This document shows, one piece after another, positions 43,783 to 51,872 of a DNA stretch of 64,000 nucleotides; positions within the stretch are counted from its first letter, which is position 1, and the number at the start of each line of letters is the position of its first letter. The position numbers and the translations under genes were made by a program. The DNA comes from Halopseudomonas xinjiangensis (lineage in GTDB: Bacteria > Pseudomonadota > Gammaproteobacteria > Pseudomonadales > Pseudomonadaceae): positions 1,302,001 to 1,366,000 of the forward strand of contig NZ_LT629736.1 of NCBI RefSeq assembly GCF_900104945.1. Direction: 5' to 3'. The notes below the pieces were generated by a model that was not told the DNA's origin, searched no databases, and saw only the letters and a list, made by a program, of their open reading frames with translations.

Positions 43783-44899
43783 GCCGCAGCCCGATCTGCA
43801 GCCACCGACGGGTGTAATAGTCGCCTTGTTCGTGGTGCCCGAGTTCCCAGGACAGCGCCCAGTCAGGCTCGAACCAGTGGCGACCCTGCAGCCCCATAGC
43901 GCGAACACTGCTGGTAAACAGCTGCGAACCTTCGATTGCTTCCTCTTCACCGGTTGTCAGCCTGAGTCCGGCGTAACTGAGCCCTGCGTAGTAGTAGTCG
44001 AGCGAAGCGTTATGGCCGACTGGAGTTCCAGCGTTGGATACATCGCTCACGTTCAGGGTGTAGCTCCCCCGCCAGGCGTCCCAGTAACGTTCGGCCGTCA
44101 AGCCGATACGCTCTACACGGCTGGTGGCGTATTCCGTGCGACGGAGGCTTGCCGCAGCGAGAAACCCCTTTGCAAGGCTGCGCTGAAGCCGCAAGTCGGC
44201 GTACCAGTCGGGCAGGAAAAACGGAGAAAACTGATAGCCGATCTCCGGCTGCAAACTCCAGTTCTGATCCAGCGTGAACACCGCACCAGCTTCGACGCCC
44301 TCATCCCACTCACCAAAACGCTGCTCGCGTAGCAACGCACCGTACCAGGCGATTCCCTCGGCCTGGGTAGAGAAATAGTCCAGGCGTTGCCGGCGCCAGT
44401 TGTCGAACCCGCTGTCCAGCCAATCCTGACGCAGCGACACCTCGAGTTCATGACGGCGGCGAGCTGAGCGCTGGGACAGGGTGATGCGATTGCTCGGCGC
44501 GCTGAGTGCCATCCGGGCCTGACGCATAGCGTTATCGATGTCCGGGTAGTCCGGGGCGATAAACGCAGCCGCTTCCAGCGTGGCGATGGCTGCGTGAACC
44601 TGACCGTCCCACAGCTGAGCCTGGCCCAGAGCGAGAAGATAATCGGCATTGCCCGGCGTTTCGCGCGATAACTGTTCCAGCAGCGGTATCGCCGCTGCGG
44701 TTTCTCCCTGCCAGGCAAGAACGCGAGCAAGCAGGAAGCGGACACTTTGGTCATCTGGCTGAGAACGCAGCTGCTGTTCGAGCGTCGCTCGTGCGGCGGC
44801 CAGATTGTCGGCGTCCACCTGTGTCCGGGCTTGCTGTACGTCGGCACCGACGGGGCCAGCAAAAATAACGAGCAGCAGCAGGGTAGAGCGGTATATCAA
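43772..44899 (-). CDS. YaiO-family TPR and outer membrane beta-barrel protein
   Basis: This 375-residue exported protein starts with a signal peptide (about 1-19). A short TPR-like region follows (about 20-130), with LRSQPDDQSVRFLLARVLAWQGETAAAIPLLEQL. The C-terminal YaiO-type barrel (about 140-375) is rich in alternating aromatic strands and ends WLQIGLRHAF, a normal outer-membrane terminal strand. In E. coli yaiO sits beside the glycosyltransferase gene yaiP; here it is in one operon with another. The TPR-plus-barrel layout recalls PgaA/AlgK-AlgE-like polysaccharide exporters (inference). Overlaps the response regulator gene by 4 bp. Confidence 0.8.
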   Translation of the reverse strand: MIYRSTLLLLVIFAGPVGADVQQARTQVDADNLAAARATLEQQLRSQPDDQSVRFLLARVLAWQGETAAAIPLLEQLSRETPGNADYLLALGQAQLWDGQVHAAIATLEAAAFIAPDYPDIDNAMRQARMALSAPSNRITLSQRSARRRHELEVSLRQDWLDSGFDNWRRQRLDYFSTQAEGIAWYGALLREQRFGEWDEGVEAGAVFTLDQNWSLQPEIGYQFSPFFLPDWYADLRLQRSLAKGFLAAASLRRTEYATSRVERIGLTAERYWDAWRGSYTLNVSDVSNAGTPVGHNASLDYYYAGLSYAGLRLTTGEEEAIEGSQLFTSSVRAMGLQGRHWFEPDWALSWELGHHEQGDYYTRRWLQIGLRHAF

Positions 44900-45285
44900 C
44901 GGGGCCTCCGAATCAGCCGCTTGATGCGAGCGAGGAGCTCTTCGGGTTGAAACGGCTTGGTGACGTAATCATCCGCACCCAGCTCAAGCGCCTTGACGAT
45001 ATCGGCCTCGCGCGCTTTAGCAGTCAGCATGAGCACTGGCAGGTATTCCCAGCCGGGCGTACTGCGGAGCCGCTGAATGATTTCGATGCCGTCATGGTAG
45101 GGCAGCATGATATCCATCAACACCAGATCAGGCGGTGCCGACTGGGCCAGATAGTCCATGGCCTGCCTACCATCTGCGGCGTGGTCGACCGAGTATTGCT
45201 GACGCTCCAGCATGAAGCGGATGAGAAAAGCGATATCTTCCTCATCCTCGATGACCAGAATGTGCAAGTTATCCTGTTCGTTCAT
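44896..45285 (-). CDS. Single-domain response regulator
   Basis: This 129-residue protein is a lone CheY-like receiver: acidic pair in VIEDEEDIAFLIRF, phospho-acceptor Asp in LVLMDIMLPYHDG (about residue 56), Thr in MLTAKAR, and Lys in YVTKPFQPEELLARI. There is no output domain, so it must act through protein contacts or as a phosphorelay intermediate. Its start overlaps the kinase stop (ATGA) and its stop overlaps the yaiO-like start, which argues that it works with both. Confidence 0.92.
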   Translation of the reverse strand: MNEQDNLHILVIEDEEDIAFLIRFMLERQQYSVDHAADGRQAMDYLAQSAPPDLVLMDIMLPYHDGIEIIQRLRSTPGWEYLPVLMLTAKAREADIVKALELGADDYVTKPFQPEELLARIKRLIRRPR

Positions 45286-47810
45286 GGAGTGCCCTCGTTT
45301 CGGGCGGCTGCATCCACGGCCGGCCAGTGATGGAGCAGTTGCTGGATAAGCGAGGCCAGCTCGTCGCTTTCATGTCGAGACTTGACCAGTCGTTTGAGCA
45401 CCAGGCGGCTTTCAGCAACGGGTGAATCGAGCGCGGAGAATATGATGACCGGGGTGGGTGGGCTAGCCTTCGCCAGCTCGCCAATGAGCTCCGAGCCGTC
45501 GCCGTCCGGCAACATGAGATCGAGAATCGCCAGGTCGTGGTGGCTCCGCGTCAGGGCTTCACGTGCCTCTGCCAAACTGCCTACGCCCACCACGTCGACG
45601 TCCAGGGGAGCCAGCAGGTTGGCCAGCAAGGTGCGTAGATCGGTATCGTCCTCCACGTGGAGGATCGAAGGGCGGCCGCCGGCCGGCCGCAGGATAGCCT
45701 TGACTACGTCGAGTACGCGCATCGGATCGATCGGCTTGTTCAGCCAATCCATCACGCCTACCGCGCTGCCGCGCATCACGCCTTGACGATCACCCGATTC
45801 CTGGCTTGGGTCGACGCTGACAACCAATATCGGCAAGTGGCGAAACCTGGCCTGCTCTCGTAGGTTCTGCAGAAATGCGATGCAATCTTCATCGCGCAGG
45901 GTAGGGCTCAACGTCAGTGCGTGCACAGGGCCGTGCGTGAGCAGTTCACGAGCCTCGCCAGCCGAACGTGCGCGTATCACCTCGTAGCCCTGGTGCGCTA
46001 GCATGGTCAGAAGAAAATCCGCAGCGCTGTCATCCGGCTCCAGCACCAATACAGAACGAACGTTCTGCGTCGAGGGCTCTTGCTCTAATGGTTGCGGAGT
46101 CGCAACGGTCACCTGGGAGTTCGCATGAGGTAAACGCACAAAGAAACGAGCGCCCTTGTCAGGTTCCGATTCGAACCCGATGGAGCCGTGCATCTGTTCG
46201 ACCAGGGAGCGGGTAATTGCCAATCCCAGCCCGGTCCCGCCGAGACGCCGAACATTCGATGAATCTGCCTGTGCGAACCGCTCGAAAATGCGGCCACGAA
46301 ACTCTTCCGGTACGCCGGGACCACGGTCGACGACACCGATTTGGACGCTATCTTCACTTTCGTCAACGGTTACCGTCACCAGGCCTCCCCGCGGCGAATG
46401 CTTGATCGCGTTGGACAGCAGATTGGCCATCACCTGAGCGAAACGATCTGCATCGACCAGCACTGTCCCCGGGTCCGCACCTGGCGCCTCCAACTGCAGG
46501 GTGACATCGAACTCGCGCGCATAGGGAAGGTTGGTCGACAGCGAATTATTTATCAGCGGCAATAGCGGCTGAGGCGAAAGGTTGAAAGCCAGCCGCCCCG
46601 AAGCGAGCTTCTCGATGTCAAGAATGTCGTTGACCAGACGAACCAGTCGCTCACTGTTCTTGTGGGCGATGTCGAGCAGAAGCTTCTGCTGTTCATCTAC
46701 CGTACCGAGCGTACCGCTGACCAACATGCCTAGTGCGCCGCGAATGGCGGTCAAGGGCGTACGCAATTCGTGGCTGACAGTCGAAATAAATTCATTCTTC
46801 ATGCGCTCCATTTCGCGTCTCAGCGAAATGTCCACGGCCACCGTCAGCACCAGACGATGTCCGGCCGACAGCTCGAAGGCGCGCTTGCATATTTGCAGGC
46901 AGATCTGCCGGCCGCCGATGAACAGGTCGAGCTCGGCTATGCGTAACTCAGGCTTGCCTTCAAGCAGTTCGGCATCGCCTTCAAACAGCGGGGAAAGCGT
47001 GTCGAATTGGGGTAAATCTTCGACGCCTTCGCCCTGCAATGCGTCGGGCCGGCTTCGTGACAAGCCGGCAAAGGCCTCATTGCAAAGCAGAAGCCGGCGC
47101 CTGGAATCCGTAACGAAGATGTAATTGTCGTCCGCATCGACCACACTGCGCAGGAAGAGGCGTTGATCGTCGACGCGTTTCTGACTTCTGTCTACGAGCC
47201 AGATGGCCCAACAAAACAAGCATGCAGCGAACAATCCGCCAATCCAGGCGATCCAGCGTGCCTGATGCACGCGAGCATCAACAGCGCGGTTCTGTGCGGC
47301 GAGCTTCGCTCGTTCCGACGACTGCAGTTCAGCAAACAAGCGTCGCAGCTGATCCATGGCGTCTTTGCCACCTGCACCCAGCAGACGATCCGCAGCACCG
47401 GCCAGACCGCTGTCCATGCGTGCCTCGATGTTGGCATCGGAAATATCAAGTTTACGATCGACCAATCGATCCAGATCTCCGATCCAGCCCGGGCGCGGCG
47501 CCCCGGACATCGCCAGCAACTGGCCAAGCTTGCGGCGACGCTCGGCCAGCCGCGCCTGAGCTGCCAGATAAGGCTCCAGGTAGCGTTCAACACCGGTAAT
47601 CACGTAGCCGCGCTCACCGGTCTCGATGTCCTGAATCGATGAGAACATCTCTCTTGCAGCCGTGATCAGCTCGAGGCTATGTTGAACCGATTCGTTCGCA
47701 TCGAGTAGAGAGCGCTGGGTGCGGGCGCCTTGCCAGGCAAGCAGCAAGAGAACGCTAAACCCCAAAAGGAAGGCGAGGAGATGCAAACTGAGCTTGGATG
47801 AAACGCGCAA
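45282..47810 (-). CDS. Hybrid histidine kinase: CHASE3-PAS-HK-REC-REC
   Basis: This inner-membrane sensor of 842 residues has a helix (about 10-28), a periplasmic CHASE3 domain (about 35-180, with SIQDIETGERGYVITG), a second helix (about 187-206), a PAS-like domain (about 215-325), HisKA with VSHELRTPL (His347), HATPase_c with NLLSNAIKHS and GGTGLGLAI, and two receivers. The first receiver (about 586-705) has Ser635 where the phospho-acceptor Asp should be; the second (about 715-830) is intact with Asp764. I chose TTG 47810 because AAGGAG lies 7 bases upstream; ATG 47852 has no ribosome site. First gene of the polysaccharide operon. Confidence 0.88.
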   Translation of the reverse strand: MRVSSKLSLHLLAFLLGFSVLLLLAWQGARTQRSLLDANESVQHSLELITAAREMFSSIQDIETGERGYVITGVERYLEPYLAAQARLAERRRKLGQLLAMSGAPRPGWIGDLDRLVDRKLDISDANIEARMDSGLAGAADRLLGAGGKDAMDQLRRLFAELQSSERAKLAAQNRAVDARVHQARWIAWIGGLFAACLFCWAIWLVDRSQKRVDDQRLFLRSVVDADDNYIFVTDSRRRLLLCNEAFAGLSRSRPDALQGEGVEDLPQFDTLSPLFEGDAELLEGKPELRIAELDLFIGGRQICLQICKRAFELSAGHRLVLTVAVDISLRREMERMKNEFISTVSHELRTPLTAIRGALGMLVSGTLGTVDEQQKLLLDIAHKNSERLVRLVNDILDIEKLASGRLAFNLSPQPLLPLINNSLSTNLPYAREFDVTLQLEAPGADPGTVLVDADRFAQVMANLLSNAIKHSPRGGLVTVTVDESEDSVQIGVVDRGPGVPEEFRGRIFERFAQADSSNVRRLGGTGLGLAITRSLVEQMHGSIGFESEPDKGARFFVRLPHANSQVTVATPQPLEQEPSTQNVRSVLVLEPDDSAADFLLTMLAHQGYEVIRARSAGEARELLTHGPVHALTLSPTLRDEDCIAFLQNLREQARFRHLPILVVSVDPSQESGDRQGVMRGSAVGVMDWLNKPIDPMRVLDVVKAILRPAGGRPSILHVEDDTDLRTLLANLLAPLDVDVVGVGSLAEAREALTRSHHDLAILDLMLPDGDGSELIGELAKASPPTPVIIFSALDSPVAESRLVLKRLVKSRHESDELASLIQQLLHHWPAVDAAARNEGTP

Positions 47811-48313
47811 CCCGTGACTCCTTGGCCTTGGGCGGATTGAACAACCATACATGGCAGGGGGGGGCCACAGCGGATAGTGTAGATGGTTGAATGGGGTGGT
47901 GGATACCCACACAAAAGCTATGCTTTGTTAACGCATCAACGTGGCTAGCTTGAGCGAGAAGGAACGATCGCCTCTACTGCGATGGCGGCGGAATTGGAAG
48001 GGAAGGTGTAAGGCTTGGTAGAAAGCGCTGTGAACTGTATATCGCTGGCAATCGTGAGGGCATCGGCTTACATGGCGTGACGGGACACTTCTGTAAGTGA
48101 CTGCAGCTGGGTCCGAAATTCAGCTGCAGCAGGCGGTGGGAGAACGCGACCAGATGAGAAGGGAAAGGAGGGCGCCGGGACATGAGCGTCCAGGGACGCA
48201 TATGCGCGAGGCGTTGAACGCTGGCGCCGGAGGACGAAAATTCGAAGATTCCCGCTGCTGCGGTTTTTACGGACAGCCTTACAGCCATTCCGCATCCGAG
48301 TCGTCCGGGGCTC
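47811..48313. other. 503-bp region upstream of the kinase operon
   Basis: No gene could be supported here; short open frames lack ribosome sites and recognisable sequence. It should contain the promoter of the five-gene kinase operon, which I could not place. A run of eight G lies near 47860. Confidence 0.4.
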
Positions 48314-48520
48314 CTAGCTGCACGTAGTGTCGCGGTAATGAAGCGTGATGCCATGCGCTGCAAGCTGGCCCAGGTATGCAGCCGTCCGCCGATAAAAGTC
48401 GCTTGGATTGGAGTTGGCGCTTAGCCCGGCCCCGTTGACCACCGACCAGTGCCATTCTCCGGAGCGGCGCTGAAACAACGTCCAGCTGCTCTCCTCATCT
48501 CGTTCCACTTTCAGTTCCAT
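48314..48520 (-). CDS. Unrecognised 68-aa protein, paralogue A (PSDFYRRTA motif)
   Basis: This 68-residue protein is not one I recognise. It has an N-terminal strand-like part (MELKVERDEESSWTLFQR, WHWSVVNGAGL) and a conserved C-terminal half: SNPSDFYRRTAAYLGQLAAHGITLHYRD. A clearly related protein is encoded on the same strand 3 kb away (51538-51747), sharing GEW/HxWS, AGL, PSDFYRRTA, YxGxxA and G-x-x-x-HY. The paralogue is the best evidence that the gene is real. No signal peptide or membrane segment; function unknown. Confidence 0.65.
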   Translation of the reverse strand: MELKVERDEESSWTLFQRRSGEWHWSVVNGAGLSANSNPSDFYRRTAAYLGQLAAHGITLHYRDTTCS

Positions 48521-48581
48521 TTGTCTTCACTCTCTCAATCGAGGACTGCAGATAGTCTGTGTTGGTTCGAACACAACTTTG

Positions 48582-49226
48582 TTACCAATTGGATATAGTG
48601 TAAATAAAACCGAGTACAGCAATAACAAGCAAGGTCGTGCTGGACATAACAGAAATAACCTTCTGATATTTTGTCGCAATCCGATGCTGCATAAAGAAAA
48701 TGTAGGACGTTAGTATCGCGAGGTCTATCATTATCCACAGGGCGGTCAGAATCGTAACGCTTCCGCTAAAGGTGTTTGTTATGGATATGAATTGCGGGAA
48801 AAACGCCACAAAAAATATAATATCTTTTGGATTTGAAATTGCCACGGCAAACCCTTTCGCCAGGCAACTCAGCGTCGCACCTTTTCTCCTCGTAGAAGCA
48901 GTAAAGCCAACACCTGTTTTAGTGTCGGGCTCCGCCGCGAGCGTGGTTGATCTCAACGAGTCGATAGCTATATAAGCTATGAATAAACACCCCAGCAGAC
49001 TCATCGCCGATATAAGTTCTCGACTAATCGACATGGCTCCACTAAGTATTAATACCGCGGCAGCTATTAGAACGAGAGAAGCCCAATTGGTGCCAAGTGC
49101 TGTAAAAACCGCCTGCCTCGCGCCTTGCCTAACACTGGTGTTGATAACCAAAGCTACAACGGGCCCTGGCGTTGCTACCAAAAGCATTACTGACACAACG
49201 TAAGCAGCTAGTATTGAGGTTTCCAT
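48582..49226 (-). CDS. LysE/RhtB-family amino acid exporter
   Basis: This 214-residue inner-membrane protein has the LysE/RhtB fold of about six helices, with the N-terminal signature LLVATPGPVVALVINTSVRQG, the central GCLFIAYIAIDSLRS, and the conserved GFAVAISNPKDIIFFVAFFPQFI. Family members export amino acids or derivatives. The gene overlaps the upstream YqcI/YcgG-type gene by 19 bp and must be co-translated with it, implying that it exports that enzyme's product (inference). Codon and base composition are AT-richer than in flanking core genes. Confidence 0.88.
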   Translation of the reverse strand: METSILAAYVVSVMLLVATPGPVVALVINTSVRQGARQAVFTALGTNWASLVLIAAAVLILSGAMSISRELISAMSLLGCLFIAYIAIDSLRSTTLAAEPDTKTGVGFTASTRRKGATLSCLAKGFAVAISNPKDIIFFVAFFPQFISITNTFSGSVTILTALWIMIDLAILTSYIFFMQHRIATKYQKVISVMSSTTLLVIAVLGFIYTISNW

Positions 49227-50002
49227 AATGCGACCTGTTTATCGATCCAATTGGAGCGGATTTTAAGTGGGCAAACTGAAGCATATAGTCCGCCTGGTTC
49301 CTCTAGCTGATATTGCCGCCATTCCAGGCTATCATCATCCCCATAGAAACCCAGGGTGGGTGGAGAGAGGCCATCGTTGAATTGCTTAACCCGACCTCGT
49401 ATTTTTTCCCGTATTTTTATGCCGCTTATGGTGTCTGCGCCCGCCACATGATCAAAATTCTCTCTGGGGTTTATAACAAAGGTAACCTGCTTTCCGAGGT
49501 TTCTACTTTGCATCTTTAAATGGCTAGGGCAGCTTATATTTATGAATAGCTGAACGCCGTGGAAGCAGAACGTGAACTGAGGGGAGTCGGGCGACTGTGC
49601 GACGCCTTCGGGCCAGGCGTACGCATCGTTATCATGCAGGTATTGAATTGCCTGCCAAGAAAACTCGTGCTCAGCCTTCAAGTTTTCTTTAAAGCTGTTC
49701 TGGAAAAAAATAACCAAGGGTGAGTACAGTCTGTGCTTAAGCTCAGTGCTTTTAACGAAATTCAGATACTGCGTCACACCTTCGATCAAGTCTCGCTGAA
49801 TGCAGTTTTCCCGCACAAAAAGAAACTTTATCGAATTTTGCTTATGCGCCTTTTTACCAAACAAGCAAGGAAAGTCTGCTTCATCCAAGGTCGATTCGAA
49901 GCCTTCTACTGCATCCAGCATCCAATTGTCGTGCCGGCTTCCTGCTCTCGCGGGACATCCATTGCCTCGGTACAGAACCACCTGTCCAGCATCAGTGAGC
50001 AT
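49208..50002 (-). CDS. YqcI/YcgG-family protein, probable heme-dependent N-hydroxylase
   Basis: Members of this family include the guanitoxin enzyme GntA, a heme-dependent N-hydroxylase. In this 264-residue protein the family hallmark is DFPCLFGKKAHKQNSIKFLFV (Phe-Pro-Cys at 44-46), followed by SPLVIFFQN, SWQAIQYLHDND and FTFCFHGVQLFINISCPSH with candidate histidine ligands. The frame stays open to ATG 50113, but that would run into divergent promoters, so I prefer ATG 50002 (GGAA upstream); GTG 50041 is another option. It overlaps the LysE gene and is divergent from a LysR gene. The family is a tentative call from motif recognition; substrate unknown. Confidence 0.72.
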   Translation of the reverse strand: MLTDAGQVVLYRGNGCPARAGSRHDNWMLDAVEGFESTLDEADFPCLFGKKAHKQNSIKFLFVRENCIQRDLIEGVTQYLNFVKSTELKHRLYSPLVIFFQNSFKENLKAEHEFSWQAIQYLHDNDAYAWPEGVAQSPDSPQFTFCFHGVQLFINISCPSHLKMQSRNLGKQVTFVINPRENFDHVAGADTISGIKIREKIRGRVKQFNDGLSPPTLGFYGDDDSLEWRQYQLEEPGGLYASVCPLKIRSNWIDKQVALWKPQY

Positions 50003-50066
50003 GACTTTGTTCCATGGTTTGAATAGCTTCTTGCCTGCCACGCCATGTTCGCCGAGGCCGACGGGA

Positions 50067-50104
50067 TTGAAAAACGGATAAAGCGGAGGGATACTGTGAG
50101 TCAA
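50067..50104. promoter_or_regulatory. Overlapping divergent promoters of the LysR and YqcI-like genes
   Basis: On the plus strand TTGAAA (50067-50072) and GATACT (50090-50095) are spaced by 17 bp and drive lysR. On the minus strand TTGACT (50104-50099) and TTATCC (50081-50076), also 17 bp apart, point to the YqcI-like gene. The two promoters interlock, the classic layout for LysR autorepression with target activation. Confidence 0.55.
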
Positions 50105-50125
50105 AGTCATCATCAGGAGTTTTCG

Positions 50126-51052
50126 ATGTCCGGAAGCTTGCCTCCACTCTACGCACTAAGGGCGTTCGAGGTCGCTGCACGAACAAACTCGTTCACGCGA
50201 GCAGCGGAAGACTTATCTCTCACTCAAGGAGCTGTCAGCCGGCACATCAAGAATCTCGAGGCAGTATTAGGCTGTCAGCTATTTGAGAGAAAAGGGCCAA
50301 AGGTTCAACTGACTGAACAGGGGAGAATACTTTCGCAAGAGCTAAGCGAGGGTTTCAGGACCATAGAGAATGCCTGCTACCTGTTTAAAGACAGCCGTAC
50401 AAGAGTACGCCTGAAAGCTCCCACATCGTTGACCGTAAGATGGCTTCTCAACAGTCTGAGAAATTACAAGAGGGACAACCCATCCGAAGAGGTGCACTTG
50501 AACAGCGTCTGGATGGATGTCGATACAGTGGATTTCTACTCTGAGCCTTACGATTGTGCAATATTGCTTGGTAATGGCCATTTCGGAAGAAATCTAGGAA
50601 TGATCAAGCTAATCGACGAGTGGTTGATACCTATTTGTTCGCCTGACTTGAGCAGGTATATAAAGGCAGAACAAGACCTGATTAACGCTACGATCATCCA
50701 TCCATCTCCAGATAGACGAGACTGGAAAAGATGGCTATCACGACTCAATATTACAGGCGGGATCAATACGCACGGAGGCCTGGTGTTCGACACACTGGAA
50801 CAAGGTGTGTTGGCGGCGATACAAGGGCATGGGGTCTCGATAGGAGATTTAAGCATGGTGGCCTCTGAAGTGCAGAGCGGCGTCTTGGAGCTGCCTTGCA
50901 AGAAGGCAGTCAGTACTGGGGATGGTTATTACCTTGTCTGGCCTAAAGGAAGCCCTAAAGAAGCTTATATAAACCGGCTGGGTGATTTTCTGAAAGATAA
51001 TGTGCCAGATATCGAGATACCCGGCGTTGCCTTTCTAAGCATGACTCCTTAG
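50126..51052 (+). CDS. LysR-family regulator (GcvA-like)
   Basis: This 308-residue regulator has an N-terminal helix-turn-helix (about 8-65: LRAFEVAARTNSFTRAAEDLSLTQGAVSRHIKNLEAVLGCQLFERKG) and a LysR substrate-binding domain (about 95-300). The GcvA-like style shows in LPPLYALRAFEVAAR. The ATG at 50126 has AGGAG 7 bases upstream. It is divergent from the YqcI-like/LysE pair, which it most likely controls. Composition is AT-richer than in core genes, as for its partners. Confidence 0.92.
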   Translation: MSGSLPPLYALRAFEVAARTNSFTRAAEDLSLTQGAVSRHIKNLEAVLGCQLFERKGPKVQLTEQGRILSQELSEGFRTIENACYLFKDSRTRVRLKAPTSLTVRWLLNSLRNYKRDNPSEEVHLNSVWMDVDTVDFYSEPYDCAILLGNGHFGRNLGMIKLIDEWLIPICSPDLSRYIKAEQDLINATIIHPSPDRRDWKRWLSRLNITGGINTHGGLVFDTLEQGVLAAIQGHGVSIGDLSMVASEVQSGVLELPCKKAVSTGDGYYLVWPKGSPKEAYINRLGDFLKDNVPDIEIPGVAFLSMTP

Positions 51053-51537
51053 GTTCGTCGAGCTGTCACTCGACATGAATGTCTAATCAAGACACAGGAC
51101 CGATCGGGGTGACGACAGCAGAGGGCGAACGCCTGGACTGGAAAGCGCGCTGGCAAGCACGAGCGAGTAGTTGGTAAATAGTCGAAGGATCTGGCGTTTG
51201 GGAAACAGCCCGCATGTCGTGCCTCGTGACTTGGGGAGCCACCAATCAGGGTGGCGTCAATTGGTGCAGATGCAGCTTTATCAGAGCAAAGCGGATACCT
51301 TGATAGTTCAGCGCTTGCTAACTGCGGTAATGAAGCGACTGCCAGATGATTTCAGCGTTCTTGCGCGCATCAAGCAGGATCATAGTGGCTCGAACCAGAA
51401 CGTCCAAGGGTTCGCATAATCTATATTATGTTAAATAGGGTATTACGACGACGGGATCGTTGGGTGGATTGGTATCTGGGGTTCTTTCGGGGTTCCCTCC
51501 CCATTGGCTTCAGCGCGAGCTTACCGAAGCACGCAAT
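51053..51537. other. 485-bp region downstream of the LysR gene
   Basis: I see no supported gene. An 82-codon plus-strand frame at 51171-51419 lacks a ribosome site and recognisable sequence. An AT-rich stretch near 51415-51440 could mark a promoter or an old junction of the accessory patch. No terminator hairpin stands out. Confidence 0.4.
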
Positions 51538-51747
51538 CTATCGTACCGCGTCGCTGTAGTGAACCTTAACGCCTTTGGAGGCGATGTTGCCTATGTAGCC
51601 TGCTGTGCGCCGGTAAAAATCGCTCGGATCCGGGTTGGACATGAGTCCTGCTTCAGCTACCTCGCTCCAATCGTGTTCTCCGGCTCGACGGAGCAACAAA
51701 GTTCGTCGTCCGGCATTGTTTACATCTACGCGTAATTCGACTGGCAT
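51538..51747 (-). CDS. Unrecognised 69-aa protein, paralogue B (PSDFYRRTA motif)
   Basis: This 69-residue protein is a paralogue of that at 48314-48520: both contain AGL-x-SN-x-x-PSDFYRRTA-x-Y-x-G-x-x-A and a terminal HY-x-D. The N-terminus (VELRVDVNNAGRRTLLLRRAGEHDWSEV) is strand-like. The ATG has a good GGGAG nine bases upstream. Base-level identity with the other copy is limited, so the duplication is old. Function unknown; no signal peptide or membrane helix. Confidence 0.7.
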   Translation of the reverse strand: MPVELRVDVNNAGRRTLLLRRAGEHDWSEVAEAGLMSNPDPSDFYRRTAGYIGNIASKGVKVHYSDAVR

Positions 51748-51872
51748 GGGTCGGGCTCCCTTGTTGTTGTGCCCGAGAGTTAACCAAGCCCAGCCGCGCG
51801 TTACAACCTTTGCAAGCGTCTATCTTGCGCCTCTGCAATGAACTCGACAGATTCCTGCGCTTAGTCGGCACG

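Noticed and set aside
47974-48363. 129-codon minus-strand frame upstream of the kinase operon
   Set aside because: No Shine-Dalgarno, biased Ser/Pro/Arg composition, and it overlaps the better-supported small gene at 48314-48520.
51171-51419. 82-codon plus-strand frame after the LysR gene
   Set aside because: No ribosome site or recognisable motif; kept only as an intergenic remark.
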